A stretch of 64,000 bases of DNA. Source: Lysobacteraceae bacterium. Its GTDB lineage: Bacteria > Pseudomonadota > Gammaproteobacteria > Nitrococcales > AK92. The stretch is taken from the NCBI GenBank assembly GCA_012523465.1, contig JAAYIK010000014.1:1-64000 (forward strand), written 5' to 3'. The notes under the pieces were generated by a model. That model was not told the origin of the DNA, did not search any database, and saw only the letters and a list, made by a program, of their open reading frames with translations. This document shows, piece by piece, positions 19,436-30,188 of this stretch. A program made the translations under genes and the position numbers. Positions within the stretch are counted from its first letter, which is position 1, and every line of letters starts with the position of its first letter.

Positions 19436-21136
19436 ATGCGAGCATCCCGTTTTCCCCTGTCCACCAGCAAGGAAACGCCGGCCGACGCCGAAATCGTCAG
19501 CCATCAGCTCATGCTGCGCGCCGGACTCATCCAGCGCCTGGCCAGCGGCTTGTACACCTGGCTGCCGCTGGGGCTGCGGGTGCTGCGGCGGGTCGAACGC
19601 ATCGTGCGCGAGGAAATGGAGCGCGCCGGCGCCATCGAGGTGCTGATGCCGGCGGTGCAGCCGGCCGAGCTGTGGCAGGAATCAGGCCGCTGGGACAAGT
19701 ACGGCCCCGAGCTGCTGCGCTTCAAGGATCGCCACGAGCGGGACTTCTGCTTCGGCCCCACGCACGAGGAGGTCATCACCGACCTAGTGCGCCGCGAGAT
19801 CAAGAGCTATCGCCAGCTGCCGGTCAACTTCTTTCAGATCCAGACCAAGTTCCGCGACGAGATCCGGCCTCGCTTCGGCGTCATGCGGGCCCGCGAGTTC
19901 CTGATGAAGGACGCCTATTCCTTCCATCTGGATCAGGACTCGCTGGACCAGACCTACCAAGCCATGTACGATGCCTACAGCCGGATCTTCAGCCGCATCG
20001 GCCTGGAGTTCCGCGCCGTGCGCGCCGACACCGGTGCCATCGGCGGCAACTATTCCCATGAATTCCATGTCCTGGCCGACTCCGGCGAGGACGCCATCGC
20101 CATCTCCGACGGCAGCGACTTTGCCGCCAACGTCGAGCTGGCGGAGGCCCTGCCGCCAGCCGGGCCACGCCCCACGCCTGCGCAGGACATGGCGGAAGTG
20201 GACACGCCGAACGCCGGCACCATCGAGGAAGTCAGCGACTTGCTCGGCGTGCCACCCGAGCGCTGCCTCAAGACCCTGCTGGTGGAAGGCAGCGACGGCC
20301 AACCGGTGGCCCTGGTGCTGCGCGGCGACCATCAGCTCAACGCGGTCAAGGCTGAAAAAATCCCCGGCATCGCCGCGCCGCTCACCTTCGTCTCCACCGA
20401 GACCATCCGCCAAGTCGCCGGCGCCGACGCCGGCTCCATCGGCCCGGTCGGCTTAAAGGTGCGCGTCATCGCCGACCGCGCCGCGGCGGCGGTGGCGGAC
20501 TTCGTCTGCGGCGCCAACCGCGACGGCAAGCATCTGGTCGGCGTCAACTGGGGACGCGACCTGCCGGAGCCCGAAGTCGCCGACCTACGCAACGTGGTCG
20601 ACGGCGATCCCAGCCCCGACGGCAAGGGCAGGCTGCGCATCAGGCGGGGCATCGAGGTAGGCCACATCTTCCAGCTTGGCCGCACCTACAGCGAAGCTAT
20701 GGACTGCACTGTGCTGGACGCCAACGGCAAGGCGCTGGTCCCGCTCATGGGCTGCTACGGCATCGGCGTCTCTCGGGTGGTGGCGGCCGCCATCGAGCAG
20801 AACCATGACGACCGAGGCATCATCTGGCCGCCGGCAATCGCACCCTTCGACATCGCCCTGGTCTCGCTCAACATGCACAAGTCGGCCGACGTCGCCGCCG
20901 TCAGCGAGCGGCTGTACCAGCAACTGCAGGAGCAGGGCTTCGAGGTGCTGTGGGACGACCGCGACGCCCGGCCCGGAGTCAAGTTCGCCGACATGGAGCT
21001 GATCGGCATTCCTCACCGCATCGTGGTCAGCGAACGCGGCCTGGCCACCGGCACGGTCGAGTACCGCAGCCGGCGCGCCAGCGAGAGCCAGGATATCCCG
21101 CTCGCCAAGATCGTGGACTTTCTCAAGCAGGCATAG
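19436..21136 (+). CDS. proS: Proline--tRNA ligase
   Basis: A class II synthetase of 566 residues in the bacterial long form with an inserted editing domain (about residues 225-405, containing [12 protein letters not shown] and [16 protein letters not shown]). Class II motifs are visible: motif 2 as ETKFRDE-like [28 protein letters not shown], and motif 3 near [27 protein letters not shown]. The anticodon-binding domain ends the protein. The next gene starts 3 nt after its stop. Confidence 0.97.
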   Translation: MRASRFPLSTSKETPADAEIVSHQLMLRAGLIQRLASGLYTWLPLGLRVLRRVERIVREEMERAGAIEVLMPAVQPAELWQESGRWDKYGPELLRFKDRHERDFCFGPTHEEVITDLVRREIKSYRQLPVNFFQIQTKFRDEIRPRFGVMRAREFLMKDAYSFHLDQDSLDQTYQAMYDAYSRIFSRIGLEFRAVRADTGAIGGNYSHEFHVLADSGEDAIAISDGSDFAANVELAEALPPAGPRPTPAQDMAEVDTPNAGTIEEVSDLLGVPPERCLKTLLVEGSDGQPVALVLRGDHQLNAVKAEKIPGIAAPLTFVSTETIRQVAGADAGSIGPVGLKVRVIADRAAAAVADFVCGANRDGKHLVGVNWGRDLPEPEVADLRNVVDGDPSPDGKGRLRIRRGIEVGHIFQLGRTYSEAMDCTVLDANGKALVPLMGCYGIGVSRVVAAAIEQNHDDRGIIWPPAIAPFDIALVSLNMHKSADVAAVSERLYQQLQEQGFEVLWDDRDARPGVKFADMELIGIPHRIVVSERGLATGTVEYRSRRASESQDIPLAKIVDFLKQA

Positions 21137-21139
21137 ACG

Positions 21140-21721
21140 ATGAGGCTGCCGCTACTGGGGTGGTGGAGCGCGCTGCTGCTTTTGCTGCTGCCGGCGAAGG
21201 CAGTCGCCGACGCCGCCCCGGCCGCGGTCGACTCGTCGCTGCGCGAGGCACTGATCCGGGCCATCAACGCCAGCGACAGCTTCACCAACCGCTACGTGGC
21301 GGAAGTCTGGCTGATGGACATGTCGCAGCGGCTCGCACGCTGGTTGCCGGAACCTAATGAGCGCCTGGAGCTGCTGCGGCAGGTCCACTACGAAGCGACC
21401 CGCGCTGGCCTGCCCCCTGAGCTGGTGCTGGCGGTGATCGAAGTTGAGAGCGCCTTCAACCGCTGGGCCATCTCCTCGGCCGGAGCGCAGGGGCTGATGC
21501 AGATAATGCCGTTCTGGCTCAAGGAGATCGGTCGTCCCGACGACAACCTGTTCCATGTCGGTACCAATCTGCGCTACGGCTGCACCATCCTGCGCCACTA
21601 TCTGGATCGCTCCAAGGGCAACCTGACCGAGGCCCTGGCCCGCTACAATGGCAGCTATGGCCGCTACGACTATCCGCAGCGCGTCTACCGTGCCCTCGAC
21701 CGGCACTGGTTCGCGCAGTAA
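21140..21721 (+). CDS. Lytic transglycosylase, SLT domain
   Basis: This small exported peptidoglycan lyase of 193 residues would cut glycan strands to give 1,6-anhydromuropeptides. The N-terminus MRLPLLGWWSALLLLLLPAKAVADA is a signal peptide. The SLT domain shows VLAVIEVESAFNRWAISSAGAQGLMQIMPFW, with catalytic Glu103 followed by Ser, the GLMQ motif, and later ALARYNGS. It is 3 nt behind proS and is probably co-transcribed with it. Confidence 0.9.
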   Translation: MRLPLLGWWSALLLLLLPAKAVADAAPAAVDSSLREALIRAINASDSFTNRYVAEVWLMDMSQRLARWLPEPNERLELLRQVHYEATRAGLPPELVLAVIEVESAFNRWAISSAGAQGLMQIMPFWLKEIGRPDDNLFHVGTNLRYGCTILRHYLDRSKGNLTEALARYNGSYGRYDYPQRVYRALDRHWFAQ

Positions 21722-21736
21722 GCAAGAGGGCAGCCC

Positions 21737-22576
21737 ATGGCGACCACGCTGATCGCCGGCTGCGGCGACCTGGGTACGGCCGTCGGCCTGCAGTTGGCGC
21801 GGCAAGGCCATCAAGTCTACGGCCTGCGTCGCCGCAGCGTCCCCCTGCCGCCGCCCCTGCGTGGCCTGCAGGCCGACCTGACCCGACCGGCAAGCCTGAC
21901 CGGGTTGCCGCCGGCCGTCGACCTGCTCTACTACATCGCCACGCCGGACCGCTACGATGATGCGGCCTATCGCGCCGCCTACGTCGACGGCCTGCGCAAC
22001 CTGCTGGCTGCGCTGCAGCGGGCGGGGCAGGCCCCGCGCCGGCTGGTCCTAGTCTCCAGCACCTCCGTCTACGGGCAAACCGGCGGCGAGTGGGTGGACG
22101 AGGACTCCCCGACCCAGCCGCGCGGCTTCTCCGGTCGTCGCCTGCTGGAAGCGGAACAGCTGGCGCGCGCCAGCGGCATTCCCGCCGTCATCGTCCGCTT
22201 CGGCGGCATCTACGGACCGGGACGCGAGCGCCTGCTGCGCAAGGTGCGCGCCGGCGCGCCGTGCATCGCCCAGCCTCCGCTCTACACCAACCGCATCCAC
22301 CGTGACGACTGCGTCCGGGTGCTTTTGCACGTGGCACAGGAGCGCATCCCTCCCGGCGTCTATCTCGCCGTCGACGATGCCCCCTGCAGCCAGTGCGAGC
22401 TCATGGAATGGCTGGCGGGGCGGCTCGGGCTGCCCGCCCCAACCCGCATCCCGAGCGCCCCCAACGGTGCTAGGGCCGGCAACAAGCGCTGCCGCAACGC
22501 CAAGCTCAAGGCGACCGGATTTCGCTTCCTCTATCCCAGCTATCGCGAAGGCTATGCCGCCCTGCTGCAAAACTGA
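21737..22576 (+). CDS. NAD(P)-binding epimerase/dehydratase-like protein (YeeZ type)
   Basis: A 279-residue extended-SDR-fold protein. The nucleotide loop is LIAGCGDLGTAVGLQLARQGHQVYGLRR (GxxGxxG). Later strands read DLLYYIATPDRYDD and RLVLVSSTSVYG with the catalytic-type Ser/Tyr region, and VIVRFGGIYGPGRERLL. The conserved YxxxK is not clear: the segment after VYG reads QTGGEWVDED, and the enzyme may be catalytically atypical, as is usual for the YeeZ group. The substrate is unknown. Confidence 0.8.
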   Translation: MATTLIAGCGDLGTAVGLQLARQGHQVYGLRRRSVPLPPPLRGLQADLTRPASLTGLPPAVDLLYYIATPDRYDDAAYRAAYVDGLRNLLAALQRAGQAPRRLVLVSSTSVYGQTGGEWVDEDSPTQPRGFSGRRLLEAEQLARASGIPAVIVRFGGIYGPGRERLLRKVRAGAPCIAQPPLYTNRIHRDDCVRVLLHVAQERIPPGVYLAVDDAPCSQCELMEWLAGRLGLPAPTRIPSAPNGARAGNKRCRNAKLKATGFRFLYPSYREGYAALLQN

Positions 22577-22665
22577 GCCACCGACGCCATGTCCATTGAT
22601 CCCGGTCATGGGCTCGGGCGTCCGTTGCGGGCATAGTGCCGGCATGGAGCGACAAGGAGGGAGCG

Positions 22666-23154
22666 ATGGCTGAGTACGCCAGGCTGATGGCGGGGCTTTA
22701 TCCCGACCTGGTCAGCGCCCAACAGAGCTTGCAACGCTTTCAGGAAGCCGGCTTCCGGCCGGAGCACTTGATGCTGGAAGAGGGCCGGCACGGCCGCAGC
22801 GGCGACGACTTACTAGCCGACCCGCCGGATCCTTCGCAAGATGCGCTGCTCGGCGGCGTCATCGGCGGTGCCCTGGGCGCAGGGGCGGCCAGCGCCCTGG
22901 CCGCTCCCGTGGTGTTCGCCGCCGCACCCGTGCTCGGACCGCTGTTGGCCATCGGCTCGGGCGCCCTGCTTGGCGGCGCGGCCGGCGCTGCCGTGGCCAC
23001 ACGCCTCGAGGCCAGCGAATTCAGCCGGCTGCTGGACCGAGCCGTACTGTGCGGCTACTGCGCGGTGCTGGTGCGCATCAAGAACCGCCAGGAGCAGGAA
23101 CTGGCCGAGCGGATCTTCCGCGCCACCACCAGCGAGCAGCCGCTGCAAGAGTGA
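22666..23154 (+). CDS. Membrane protein with glycine-zipper helices, GSP17M/YflT-like N-terminus
   Basis: From an ATG preceded by AAGGAGGGAGCG the protein is 162 residues. The N-terminal part (LMAGLYPDLVSAQQSLQRFQEAGFRPEHLML) resembles the ferredoxin-like domain of general-stress 17M proteins, which often precedes a Gly-rich membrane region. The centre (about residues 60-115) is a pair of very Gly/Ala-rich hydrophobic segments, LLGGVIGGALGAGAASALAAP and IGSGALLGGAAGAAVATRL. The C-terminus is soluble again. Function is unknown; a membrane-stress role is only inference. Confidence 0.72.
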   Translation: MAEYARLMAGLYPDLVSAQQSLQRFQEAGFRPEHLMLEEGRHGRSGDDLLADPPDPSQDALLGGVIGGALGAGAASALAAPVVFAAAPVLGPLLAIGSGALLGGAAGAAVATRLEASEFSRLLDRAVLCGYCAVLVRIKNRQEQELAERIFRATTSEQPLQE

Positions 23155-23164
23155 GCGGCTGCCG

Positions 23165-23521
23165 CTAAACCGAACGGGCCAGCAAATCGAGCAATCCGGG
23201 CAGTTTGCCGACGTGGTCGTGCAGCCGGATCTCCAGCCCTGGATGGACGCGCTGCTGCTCCCGCACCAGCGCTGGCAGGTCGCGGCTCACATGGGAGCCG
23301 GCAGCGAGGAAGTACGGCAGCACCACCACCTCGCGGCAGCCAGCGGCAGCCGCCATGGCGAGGGCTGCCCCCAGCGAGGGCTCGGCCAGCTCGAGAAAAG
23401 CGGCCGCCCCCCAGCCGTAGCGGTCGGCGACCCGCGCCGTCAGCGCTCGGGCGATCTGGCGGATTTCATCGTTGGATGCAGCGACCCGGCTGCCGTGCGC
23501 CAGAACAATCAAGCCCTTCAT
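23165..23521 (-). CDS. CbiX/SirB-type sirohydrochlorin chelatase-like protein
   Basis: A short-form class II chelatase of 118 residues. The N-terminal LIVLAHGSR contains the metal-binding His, and VVVLPYFLAAGSHVSRDLP contains the second His (GSHVSRD). Such proteins insert Co or Fe into sirohydrochlorin or related tetrapyrroles, and short forms act as homodimers. No other cobalamin or siroheme genes are near. It lies 25 nt downstream of two cytochrome c genes on the same strand. Whether it serves heme, siroheme or cobalamin cannot be told. Confidence 0.85.
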   Translation of the reverse strand: MKGLIVLAHGSRVAASNDEIRQIARALTARVADRYGWGAAAFLELAEPSLGAALAMAAAAGCREVVVLPYFLAAGSHVSRDLPALVREQQRVHPGLEIRLHDHVGKLPGLLDLLARSV

Positions 23522-23546
23522 GCCACCTCGCCTGCCGGCCCACGGC

Positions 23547-23888
23547 TCACTTGAGGCGCAGATTGTACAAATCGCCTTTCTGCTGCGAGAAGAACGCCGC
23601 CAGATCTTCCATGTCCCGCTCCGACAAAGAGGCCACGATCCCCGCCATGATGGGGTTGTTGCGCTCGCCCGTCTTGTACGCCTTCATGGCCTGCACCATG
23701 TAGTCGGCGTATTGGCCGGCGATGCGAGGAAATTCCGGGACCGGGCTGTTGCCGTCCGGGCCATGGCAGGCGACACAGGTGGCGGACAGCTCCTGCCCCC
23801 GCATCGGATCACCCTTTTTCACGGCCTGGGCCTGGGTCGCGAGCAGGCCGAGAGCCAGGACCGTCGTGACGCCGAGCATCCGTTTCAT
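23547..23888 (-). CDS. Periplasmic class I cytochrome c
   Basis: A 113-residue single-heme cytochrome. The signal peptide is MKRMLGVTTVLALGLLATQAQA. The heme motif CVACH comes early in the mature protein (SATCVACHGPDGNSPVPEFPRIAGQ). A Met ligand is likely in NNPIMAGIVASLSERDMEDLAAFF. It resembles cytochrome c553/c4-half electron carriers. It is 22 nt after a second cytochrome gene of similar design; the two may be tandem duplicates or an electron-relay pair. Confidence 0.92.
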   Translation of the reverse strand: MKRMLGVTTVLALGLLATQAQAVKKGDPMRGQELSATCVACHGPDGNSPVPEFPRIAGQYADYMVQAMKAYKTGERNNPIMAGIVASLSERDMEDLAAFFSQQKGDLYNLRLK

Positions 23889-23910
23889 GCTGTCTCCTCC
23901 TGTCGAAGGC

Positions 23911-24231
23911 CTAGCGCGAGCGCGCGAAGAACGCGGCGATGTCCTGCATGTCCTGCTCGGACAGGGACTCGGCCTGGATTTGCATGGTCGCGTGCCGGCG
24001 CCCGCCCGAGGCGTAATCCTTCAGCGCCGACACGATGTACTGCGGATGCTGCCCGCCCAGCTTGGGCACGTGGTAGGACGGGTAGGCATTGCGGTAGCCC
24101 TCCACCCCGTGGCAACCCAGACAGGTTTTGGCCTTTCTCTCCCCCTCGACAGGATCGCCGGCCGTGTAGGCCGGCTGCATGGCCATGCCGATGGCCATGC
24201 CGGCAAGCACGAACACCTTTCTGATTCTCAT
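23911..24231 (-). CDS. Periplasmic class I cytochrome c
   Basis: The start at 24231 (MRIRKVFVLAGMAIGMAMQPAYTA, signal peptide) gives 106 residues; a longer frame upstream has no family support. The heme motif is CLGCH in AKTCLGCHGVEGYRNAYPSYHVPKLGGQ, and the candidate sixth ligand is the Met in HATMQIQAESLSEQDMQDIAAFF. The signal peptide contains a short DNA direct repeat encoding MAIGMAM. It is the first gene of the cytochrome-cytochrome-CbiX series. The redox partner is unknown. Confidence 0.92.
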   Translation of the reverse strand: MRIRKVFVLAGMAIGMAMQPAYTAGDPVEGERKAKTCLGCHGVEGYRNAYPSYHVPKLGGQHPQYIVSALKDYASGGRRHATMQIQAESLSEQDMQDIAAFFARSR

Positions 24232-24417
24232 TGGCCTTCTCTCGCTATGCGTGCCATCTATGGCACTCTGCACTCCGCTGCTGCGGTCCCTCTGCTGTCG
24301 TGCCAGTCCCGCCGGAACGGGCCTGGCACGCATGTCCCTGAGATCGGAGCGGCCCTTCCTCGATGGAGCCCCGCTGGCTCCTCCCCCGCCGGTCGCACCG
24401 CCCGTCGTCTTGCCTTC

Positions 24418-24699
24418 CTAAAGAATCTCGAATCCTTGGGTCGATATCTGCTCGAACACCGGCGCTTCCGTGACTGAGTCCACGCGGGCCTGCGGCGGCC
24501 CCCGGTACAGCCAGCGGGTCAACGCCAGCAACGCCTTCGGCTTGCCGGTGGCCACCACTTCCACCCGGCCGTCGGCAAGATTGCGCGCATAGCCGCGCAG
24601 GCCCAGCCGCTCGGCCTCGGCCTTGGTACTGGCACGGAAAAACACGCCTTGTACCTTGCCTTCTACCAGGAAGCGCTTGGTCAGGACTTCTTCACCCAT
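24418..24699 (-). CDS. Acylphosphatase
   Basis: A small cytosolic hydrolase of carboxyl-phosphate bonds, 93 residues from MGEEVLTKRFLVEGKVQGVFF. The catalytic Arg is in VFFRASTKAEAERLGLRGYARN and the catalytic Asn in ARNLADGRVEVVATG; both signatures are intact. The start overlaps the 3' end of the YihY-family gene by 8 nt, which decides this start over an upstream frame. Confidence 0.92.
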   Translation of the reverse strand: MGEEVLTKRFLVEGKVQGVFFRASTKAEAERLGLRGYARNLADGRVEVVATGKPKALLALTRWLYRGPPQARVDSVTEAPVFEQISTQGFEIL

Positions 24700-25969
24700 G
24701 CCCTTCCTTCCCCCGCGACCACTGCGGCCGCGCGTCCTTGAAGAGCCGCTCAAGCGGCAGCTCCAGCCCCTGCCGGACGCCGTCCGCAGCCGCCTGCAAT
24801 GCGGACTGCAACCGTTGATCCCATTCGTCCGGCGCCGTTCCTAACTGCTCCGGCCCGGGCAGCACGAAAGGGTGGCAACGGTATAGCTCCAACAAAGTAT
24901 AGTCGGTTAAATCGCGCGCCAGTGCCCAGCCGCCGCCGTCGGTGCGCACCACCACCCGGCTGCGCTCCAGGGCATGCAGGCATTCGTAGATCGCCTCATC
25001 GCCCGCCTCCGGCTCGCGCTGCAGCAGTTCCTTGTGGTGCAAGGCGCGGCCCTGGCGCTGGGCATGCCAGAGATGGCCCACCAGCCGCACCGCCAGGAGC
25101 AGGCGCAGCTCGGGATCGGCGAGCCGACCGCTGCGGCCGCCGCGGAAGCTGCTCAGGGCATGGGTGAAAACCGCGCCAAACAGCACGATGCTCCAGGACA
25201 CATAAAGCCAGATCAGAAACAGCGGCAGGGTCGCCAGGGCGCCGTAGATAATCTCGTAGACCGGGAAGGAGGTCACGTACCAGGCGAAAGCGCGCTTGGC
25301 CAGCTCGAACAGCACAGCGGCGAGCAGCGCGCCGCAGATGGCGTGGCGCAGCGGGACGTGTCGGTTGGGGACCGCGGAGTAGAGGAAGAAGAAGGCGAGG
25401 AACTCCGCCAGCAGCGACATGGCATTGAACAGCAGCTGGCGCGGTAGAGTCTTCTCGAAGGCGCTGAACGCCTGCAGCGACTCGACGTAGGAGGTCATCA
25501 CCAGGCTAGCGCCGATCAGCAGCGGTCCGAGGGTCAGCAGGGTCCAGTAAATCATGAACCCATGCATGAGGCTGCGCCGCCGTTGCACGTGCCAGATCTC
25601 GTTCAGCGCCTGGTCGACGGCCGACATCATGAGCAGCGCCGAGGCCAGCAAGCCGACGATGCCGGCGCCGGTCAGGCCGGCCGCCTTGCTAGAGAAGCGT
25701 TCGATGTAGCTTTCCACCAGCTCGCCCGAAGCCGGCACCAGGTTGGTGAAGATCAGCAGGCGGATGCGGTCCGTGATCGGCTCGAAGACGGGAAAGGCCG
25801 CCAGTATGGCGAAAGCGACCGTCACCAGCGGCACAATAGACAGCAAGGTGGTGTAGGCCAGGGTCGCGGCATGCCGCAAGCCGTTGTCGCCAATGAAGCG
25901 CGCGCCGAGGTAACGCAGGAACTCCCCTGCCGTCTCTAGGCGCCGCCCCAGCATCCGTGGCACAGCCAT
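24692..25969 (-). CDS. YihY/BrkB-family (UPF0761) inner-membrane protein
   Basis: From the ATG at 25969 the protein is 425 residues; a GTG at 25996 would add nine. The N-terminal two-thirds is the UPF0761 membrane domain with about six helices: HAATLAYTTLLSIVPLVTVAFAIL, GIVGLLASALLMMSAVDQALNEIW, LGPLLIGASLVMTSYVES, and FLIWLYVSWSIVLFGAVFTHAL. The soluble C-terminal part (about 290-425), with helices and SRVVVRTDGGGWALARDL, resembles a winged-helix fold, as in longer family members. It was once annotated as RNase BN, a name now known to be wrong. Function is unknown. Confidence 0.88.
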   Translation of the reverse strand: MAVPRMLGRRLETAGEFLRYLGARFIGDNGLRHAATLAYTTLLSIVPLVTVAFAILAAFPVFEPITDRIRLLIFTNLVPASGELVESYIERFSSKAAGLTGAGIVGLLASALLMMSAVDQALNEIWHVQRRRSLMHGFMIYWTLLTLGPLLIGASLVMTSYVESLQAFSAFEKTLPRQLLFNAMSLLAEFLAFFFLYSAVPNRHVPLRHAICGALLAAVLFELAKRAFAWYVTSFPVYEIIYGALATLPLFLIWLYVSWSIVLFGAVFTHALSSFRGGRSGRLADPELRLLLAVRLVGHLWHAQRQGRALHHKELLQREPEAGDEAIYECLHALERSRVVVRTDGGGWALARDLTDYTLLELYRCHPFVLPGPEQLGTAPDEWDQRLQSALQAAADGVRQGLELPLERLFKDARPQWSRGKEGHG

Positions 25970-26158
25970 GCTCCATCCCTTCCCCGCCACAGGCACGCCG
26001 TTAGCCGCACTCGCGCCACCCCGGCTTCAGTACCGTCGCCCGCCGCATGCTTGCTCGCAGCGCACCGCCAGTGTGAGAAATACGGGCAAGCTCGGTAAGA
26101 TTCATGCTTTCTCTTGATTGAAGCGGCGGCATCGGCAGACCGATCCGTTTCCCTGTAG

Positions 26159-27504
<1,346 letters not shown>

Positions 27505-27523
27505 CCACGCGGCTGGCGCGGCT

Positions 27524-28498
27524 TCAGCAGCGCTCGATGGGGAAGGCCATCACTTCGTCGATGTGGCTGGCGCCGACCGCCACCATCACCAGCCGGTCGA
27601 GCCCCAGGGCGACACCGGCGCAGGCCGGCAGGCCAGCGGCCAGTGCCGCCAGCAGGCGCTCGTCGACGCCGGACTCCGGCTGCCCGGCGGCCTGCCGGCG
27701 GGCACGCTCCCGTTCGAAGCGGCGGCGCTGCTCCGCGGGATCGGTGAGCTCGTGGTAACCGTTGGCGATTTCCATGCCGTCGATGAACAGCTCGAAGCGC
27801 TCAGCCACTTCCACCTCGCCGTCCATGCGCAACCGCGCCAGCGCCGCCTGCGAAGCCGGGAAGTCGCAGACGTAGCTGAACGTCCCCTGTCCCAGCCGGG
27901 GCGAAACCAGCTCGGAGAACAGCAAATCCAGCCAGCCATCGCGGTCATCGTCGGCCAGCGCCGGCAAGGGAATGCTCTGCGCCGCGGCACGGGCCTTGAG
28001 CTCCGCGGTCGCGCACTGGAATGGATCGATGGCGGCGAAGCGGCGGAACGCCTCGCGATAGCTCAGCACTTCCACCGGCCGCGGCCCGAGGATCACACTC
28101 ACCAGCTCGGTGACCTCCGCCATCAGGCGATGATGGTCGTATCCCAGCCGATACCATTCGAGCATGGTGAACTCGGGGTTGTGCCGCCGACCCCGCTCGT
28201 CGGGCCGGAAGACCCGGCAGATCTGGTAGATGCAACCGCTGCCGGCGGCCAGCAGCCGCTTCATAGCGAATTCGGGCGAGGTCTGCAGCCAGAGCCGACC
28301 GGAGGCGGGCGCGCCGGGGCCGGAATAGGGAACCGAGAAGCTGGCGAGGTTAGGATCGGCGGCCGCGGAGCCGATCAGCACCGGCGTCTCCACCTCGAGC
28401 ACGCCGCGCTCGGCAAAAAAGCGGCGGACGGAGGCCAGGATCTCCGCCCGCCGCCGCAGATTCTCCAGGCTGGCCGCCGGCCGCCAGAGCTGCGTCAT
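27524..28498 (-). CDS. epmA: EF-P--(R)-beta-lysine ligase
   Basis: EpmA (GenX/PoxA/YjeA) is a truncated lysyl-tRNA synthetase lacking the anticodon domain. It attaches (R)-beta-lysine to Lys34 of EF-P. The 324-residue product shows class II synthetase motifs: VLEVETPVLIGSAAADPNL, YQICRVFRPDERGRRHNPEFTMLEWYR (motif 2) and GVALGLDRLVMVAVG (motif 3). Its ATG shares one base with the efp stop (TAATG), so efp and epmA are coupled. Confidence 0.95.
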   Translation of the reverse strand: MTQLWRPAASLENLRRRAEILASVRRFFAERGVLEVETPVLIGSAAADPNLASFSVPYSGPGAPASGRLWLQTSPEFAMKRLLAAGSGCIYQICRVFRPDERGRRHNPEFTMLEWYRLGYDHHRLMAEVTELVSVILGPRPVEVLSYREAFRRFAAIDPFQCATAELKARAAAQSIPLPALADDDRDGWLDLLFSELVSPRLGQGTFSYVCDFPASQAALARLRMDGEVEVAERFELFIDGMEIANGYHELTDPAEQRRRFERERARRQAAGQPESGVDERLLAALAAGLPACAGVALGLDRLVMVAVGASHIDEVMAFPIERC

Positions 28499-29067
28499 TA
28501 CTCCTTGACGCGGGAGACGTATTCGCCGGTGCGGGTGTCGACCCGGATCACCTCGCCTTCCGGCACGAACAGCGGCACCCGCACCACAGCACCGGTCTCC
28601 AGCTTGGCCGGCTTGGTGCCACCGCTGCTGGTATCGCCACGCACGCCAGGGTCAGTCTCCACGATGCGCAGGTTGACGAAGTTGGGCGGCGTGACGCTGA
28701 GCGGCTGGCCGTTGTAGAGGACCACGGTGCACATGTCCTGTTCCTTAATCCAGGGCAGCGCCTCTTCCATCGCGGTCCGATCGGCCCCGATCTGCTCATA
28801 GGTGTTGGGATCCATGAAATACCACTGACTGCCGTCGTTGTAGAGATACTGCATCTCGACTTCGACGACGTCGGCGGCTTCCACCGTATCGCCCGACTTG
28901 AAGGTGCGGTCGATGACGCGTCCCGTCTTGAGGTTGCGGACTTTCACACGGTTGAAGGCCTGCCCCTTGCCGGGCTTGACGAACTCGTTCTCCACGATGG
29001 CGTACGGTTCGCCGTCCAGCATGATCTTGAGCCCAGCCTTGAATTCGTTGGTGCTGTAGGTCGCCAT
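28498..29067 (-). CDS. efp: Translation elongation factor P
   Basis: EF-P relieves ribosome stalling at polyproline. The 189-residue protein opens [20 protein letters not shown], and its modification loop [11 protein letters not shown] places Lys34 at the tip, as in the beta-lysylated group. Domains II and III follow. It is the promoter-proximal gene of efp-epmA and is divergent from epmB. Confidence 0.97.
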   Translation of the reverse strand: MATYSTNEFKAGLKIMLDGEPYAIVENEFVKPGKGQAFNRVKVRNLKTGRVIDRTFKSGDTVEAADVVEVEMQYLYNDGSQWYFMDPNTYEQIGADRTAMEEALPWIKEQDMCTVVLYNGQPLSVTPPNFVNLRIVETDPGVRGDTSSGGTKPAKLETGAVVRVPLFVPEGEVIRVDTRTGEYVSRVKE

Positions 29068-29177
29068 AGTGTCCTCGATACCATCCGCGGTGACTGCGCG
29101 AAAGCGCGAATCGTAACGGATTCTGCTTGCAGTTAGAATACGTGGTCCGTTTTTTCAATCCTTTGGAAGCATCGTCA

Positions 29178-30188
29178 ATGCCCGTCCAACTGCACGCCAC
29201 CTCATCCGCCAGGCCCCGCTGGCAACAGGAGCTGGCTGACGCCATCCGCGACCCAGCCGAGCTGCTGAGCCTGCTGGAGCTGGACCCTGCCCTGCTGCCG
29301 GCGGCGCAGGCGGCGGCGGCGCAGTTCCCGCTGCGGGTGCCGCGCGGCTTCGTGGCCCGCATGCGGCCGGGCGACCCGCACGACCCGCTGTTGCGGCAGG
29401 TGCTGCCGCTAGCCGACGAGCTGCGGCCGGCGCAGGACTATCTCGTCGATCCGGTCGGCGACCTCGAGGCCATGCGGGCCGGAGGCGTGCTGCACAAATA
29501 CCACGGCCGGGTGCTGCTGGTAATCACCGGCGCCTGCGCCATTCATTGCCGCTACTGCTTCCGCCGGCACTTTCCCTACGCCGAGGCCAACGCCGCCGCC
29601 GGCGGTTTCGCCGCCGCCCTCGACTATATCAGAGCGCGCCCGGACATCAGCGAAGTGATTCTGAGCGGGGGCGACCCGCTGGTTCTCAACGACCGCCGGC
29701 TGAGCGAGCTGGCGCGCCAGCTGGCGGCCATTCCCCACCTGCGCCGGCTGCGCATCCACAGCCGCCTGCCCATCGTGCTGCCCAGCCGCATCGACGCCGA
29801 CCTGCTGGACTGGCTGACCGGGACTCGCCTGCAGCCGGTGCTGGTGGTGCATGCCAATCACCCTCGCGAGCTCAGCGACGAGGTCGCCGCGGCCGCCGCG
29901 AGATTGCGCGAACGGGGCGTCACCCTGCTCAACCAGGCCGTGCTGCTGGCCGGCGTCAACGACGACGCCGAGGTCCTGGTCGAGCTATCCGAGCGCCTCT
30001 TCGCACTCGGCATCCTGCCCTATTATCTGCACGCTCTGGACCGGGTGCAGGGCGCCAGCCACTTCAACAGCGACCAGGCTCTGCGCTCCCTGCTGCCCAA
30101 GCTCAGAGCGCGGCTGCCAGGCTACCTGGTGCCGCGCGCGGTGCGCGAGGAGCCTGGCCGGGCCAGCAAGACCCCGCTGCCGTACTAG
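29178..30188 (+). CDS. epmB: EF-P-type lysine 2,3-aminomutase
   Basis: EpmB makes the (R)-beta-lysine used by EpmA. The 336-residue product from MPVQLHATSS has the radical-SAM motif at C120, C124 and C127 (GACAIHCRYCFRRHFPY) and the PLP-enzyme region near EVILSGGDPLVLNDRRL. The C-terminus is short, as in EpmB and unlike catabolic aminomutases. It faces away from efp across a 110-nt region. Together the three genes encode a full EF-P modification system except the optional hydroxylase EpmC. Confidence 0.95.
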   Translation: MPVQLHATSSARPRWQQELADAIRDPAELLSLLELDPALLPAAQAAAAQFPLRVPRGFVARMRPGDPHDPLLRQVLPLADELRPAQDYLVDPVGDLEAMRAGGVLHKYHGRVLLVITGACAIHCRYCFRRHFPYAEANAAAGGFAAALDYIRARPDISEVILSGGDPLVLNDRRLSELARQLAAIPHLRRLRIHSRLPIVLPSRIDADLLDWLTGTRLQPVLVVHANHPRELSDEVAAAAARLRERGVTLLNQAVLLAGVNDDAEVLVELSERLFALGILPYYLHALDRVQGASHFNSDQALRSLLPKLRARLPGYLVPRAVREEPGRASKTPLPY

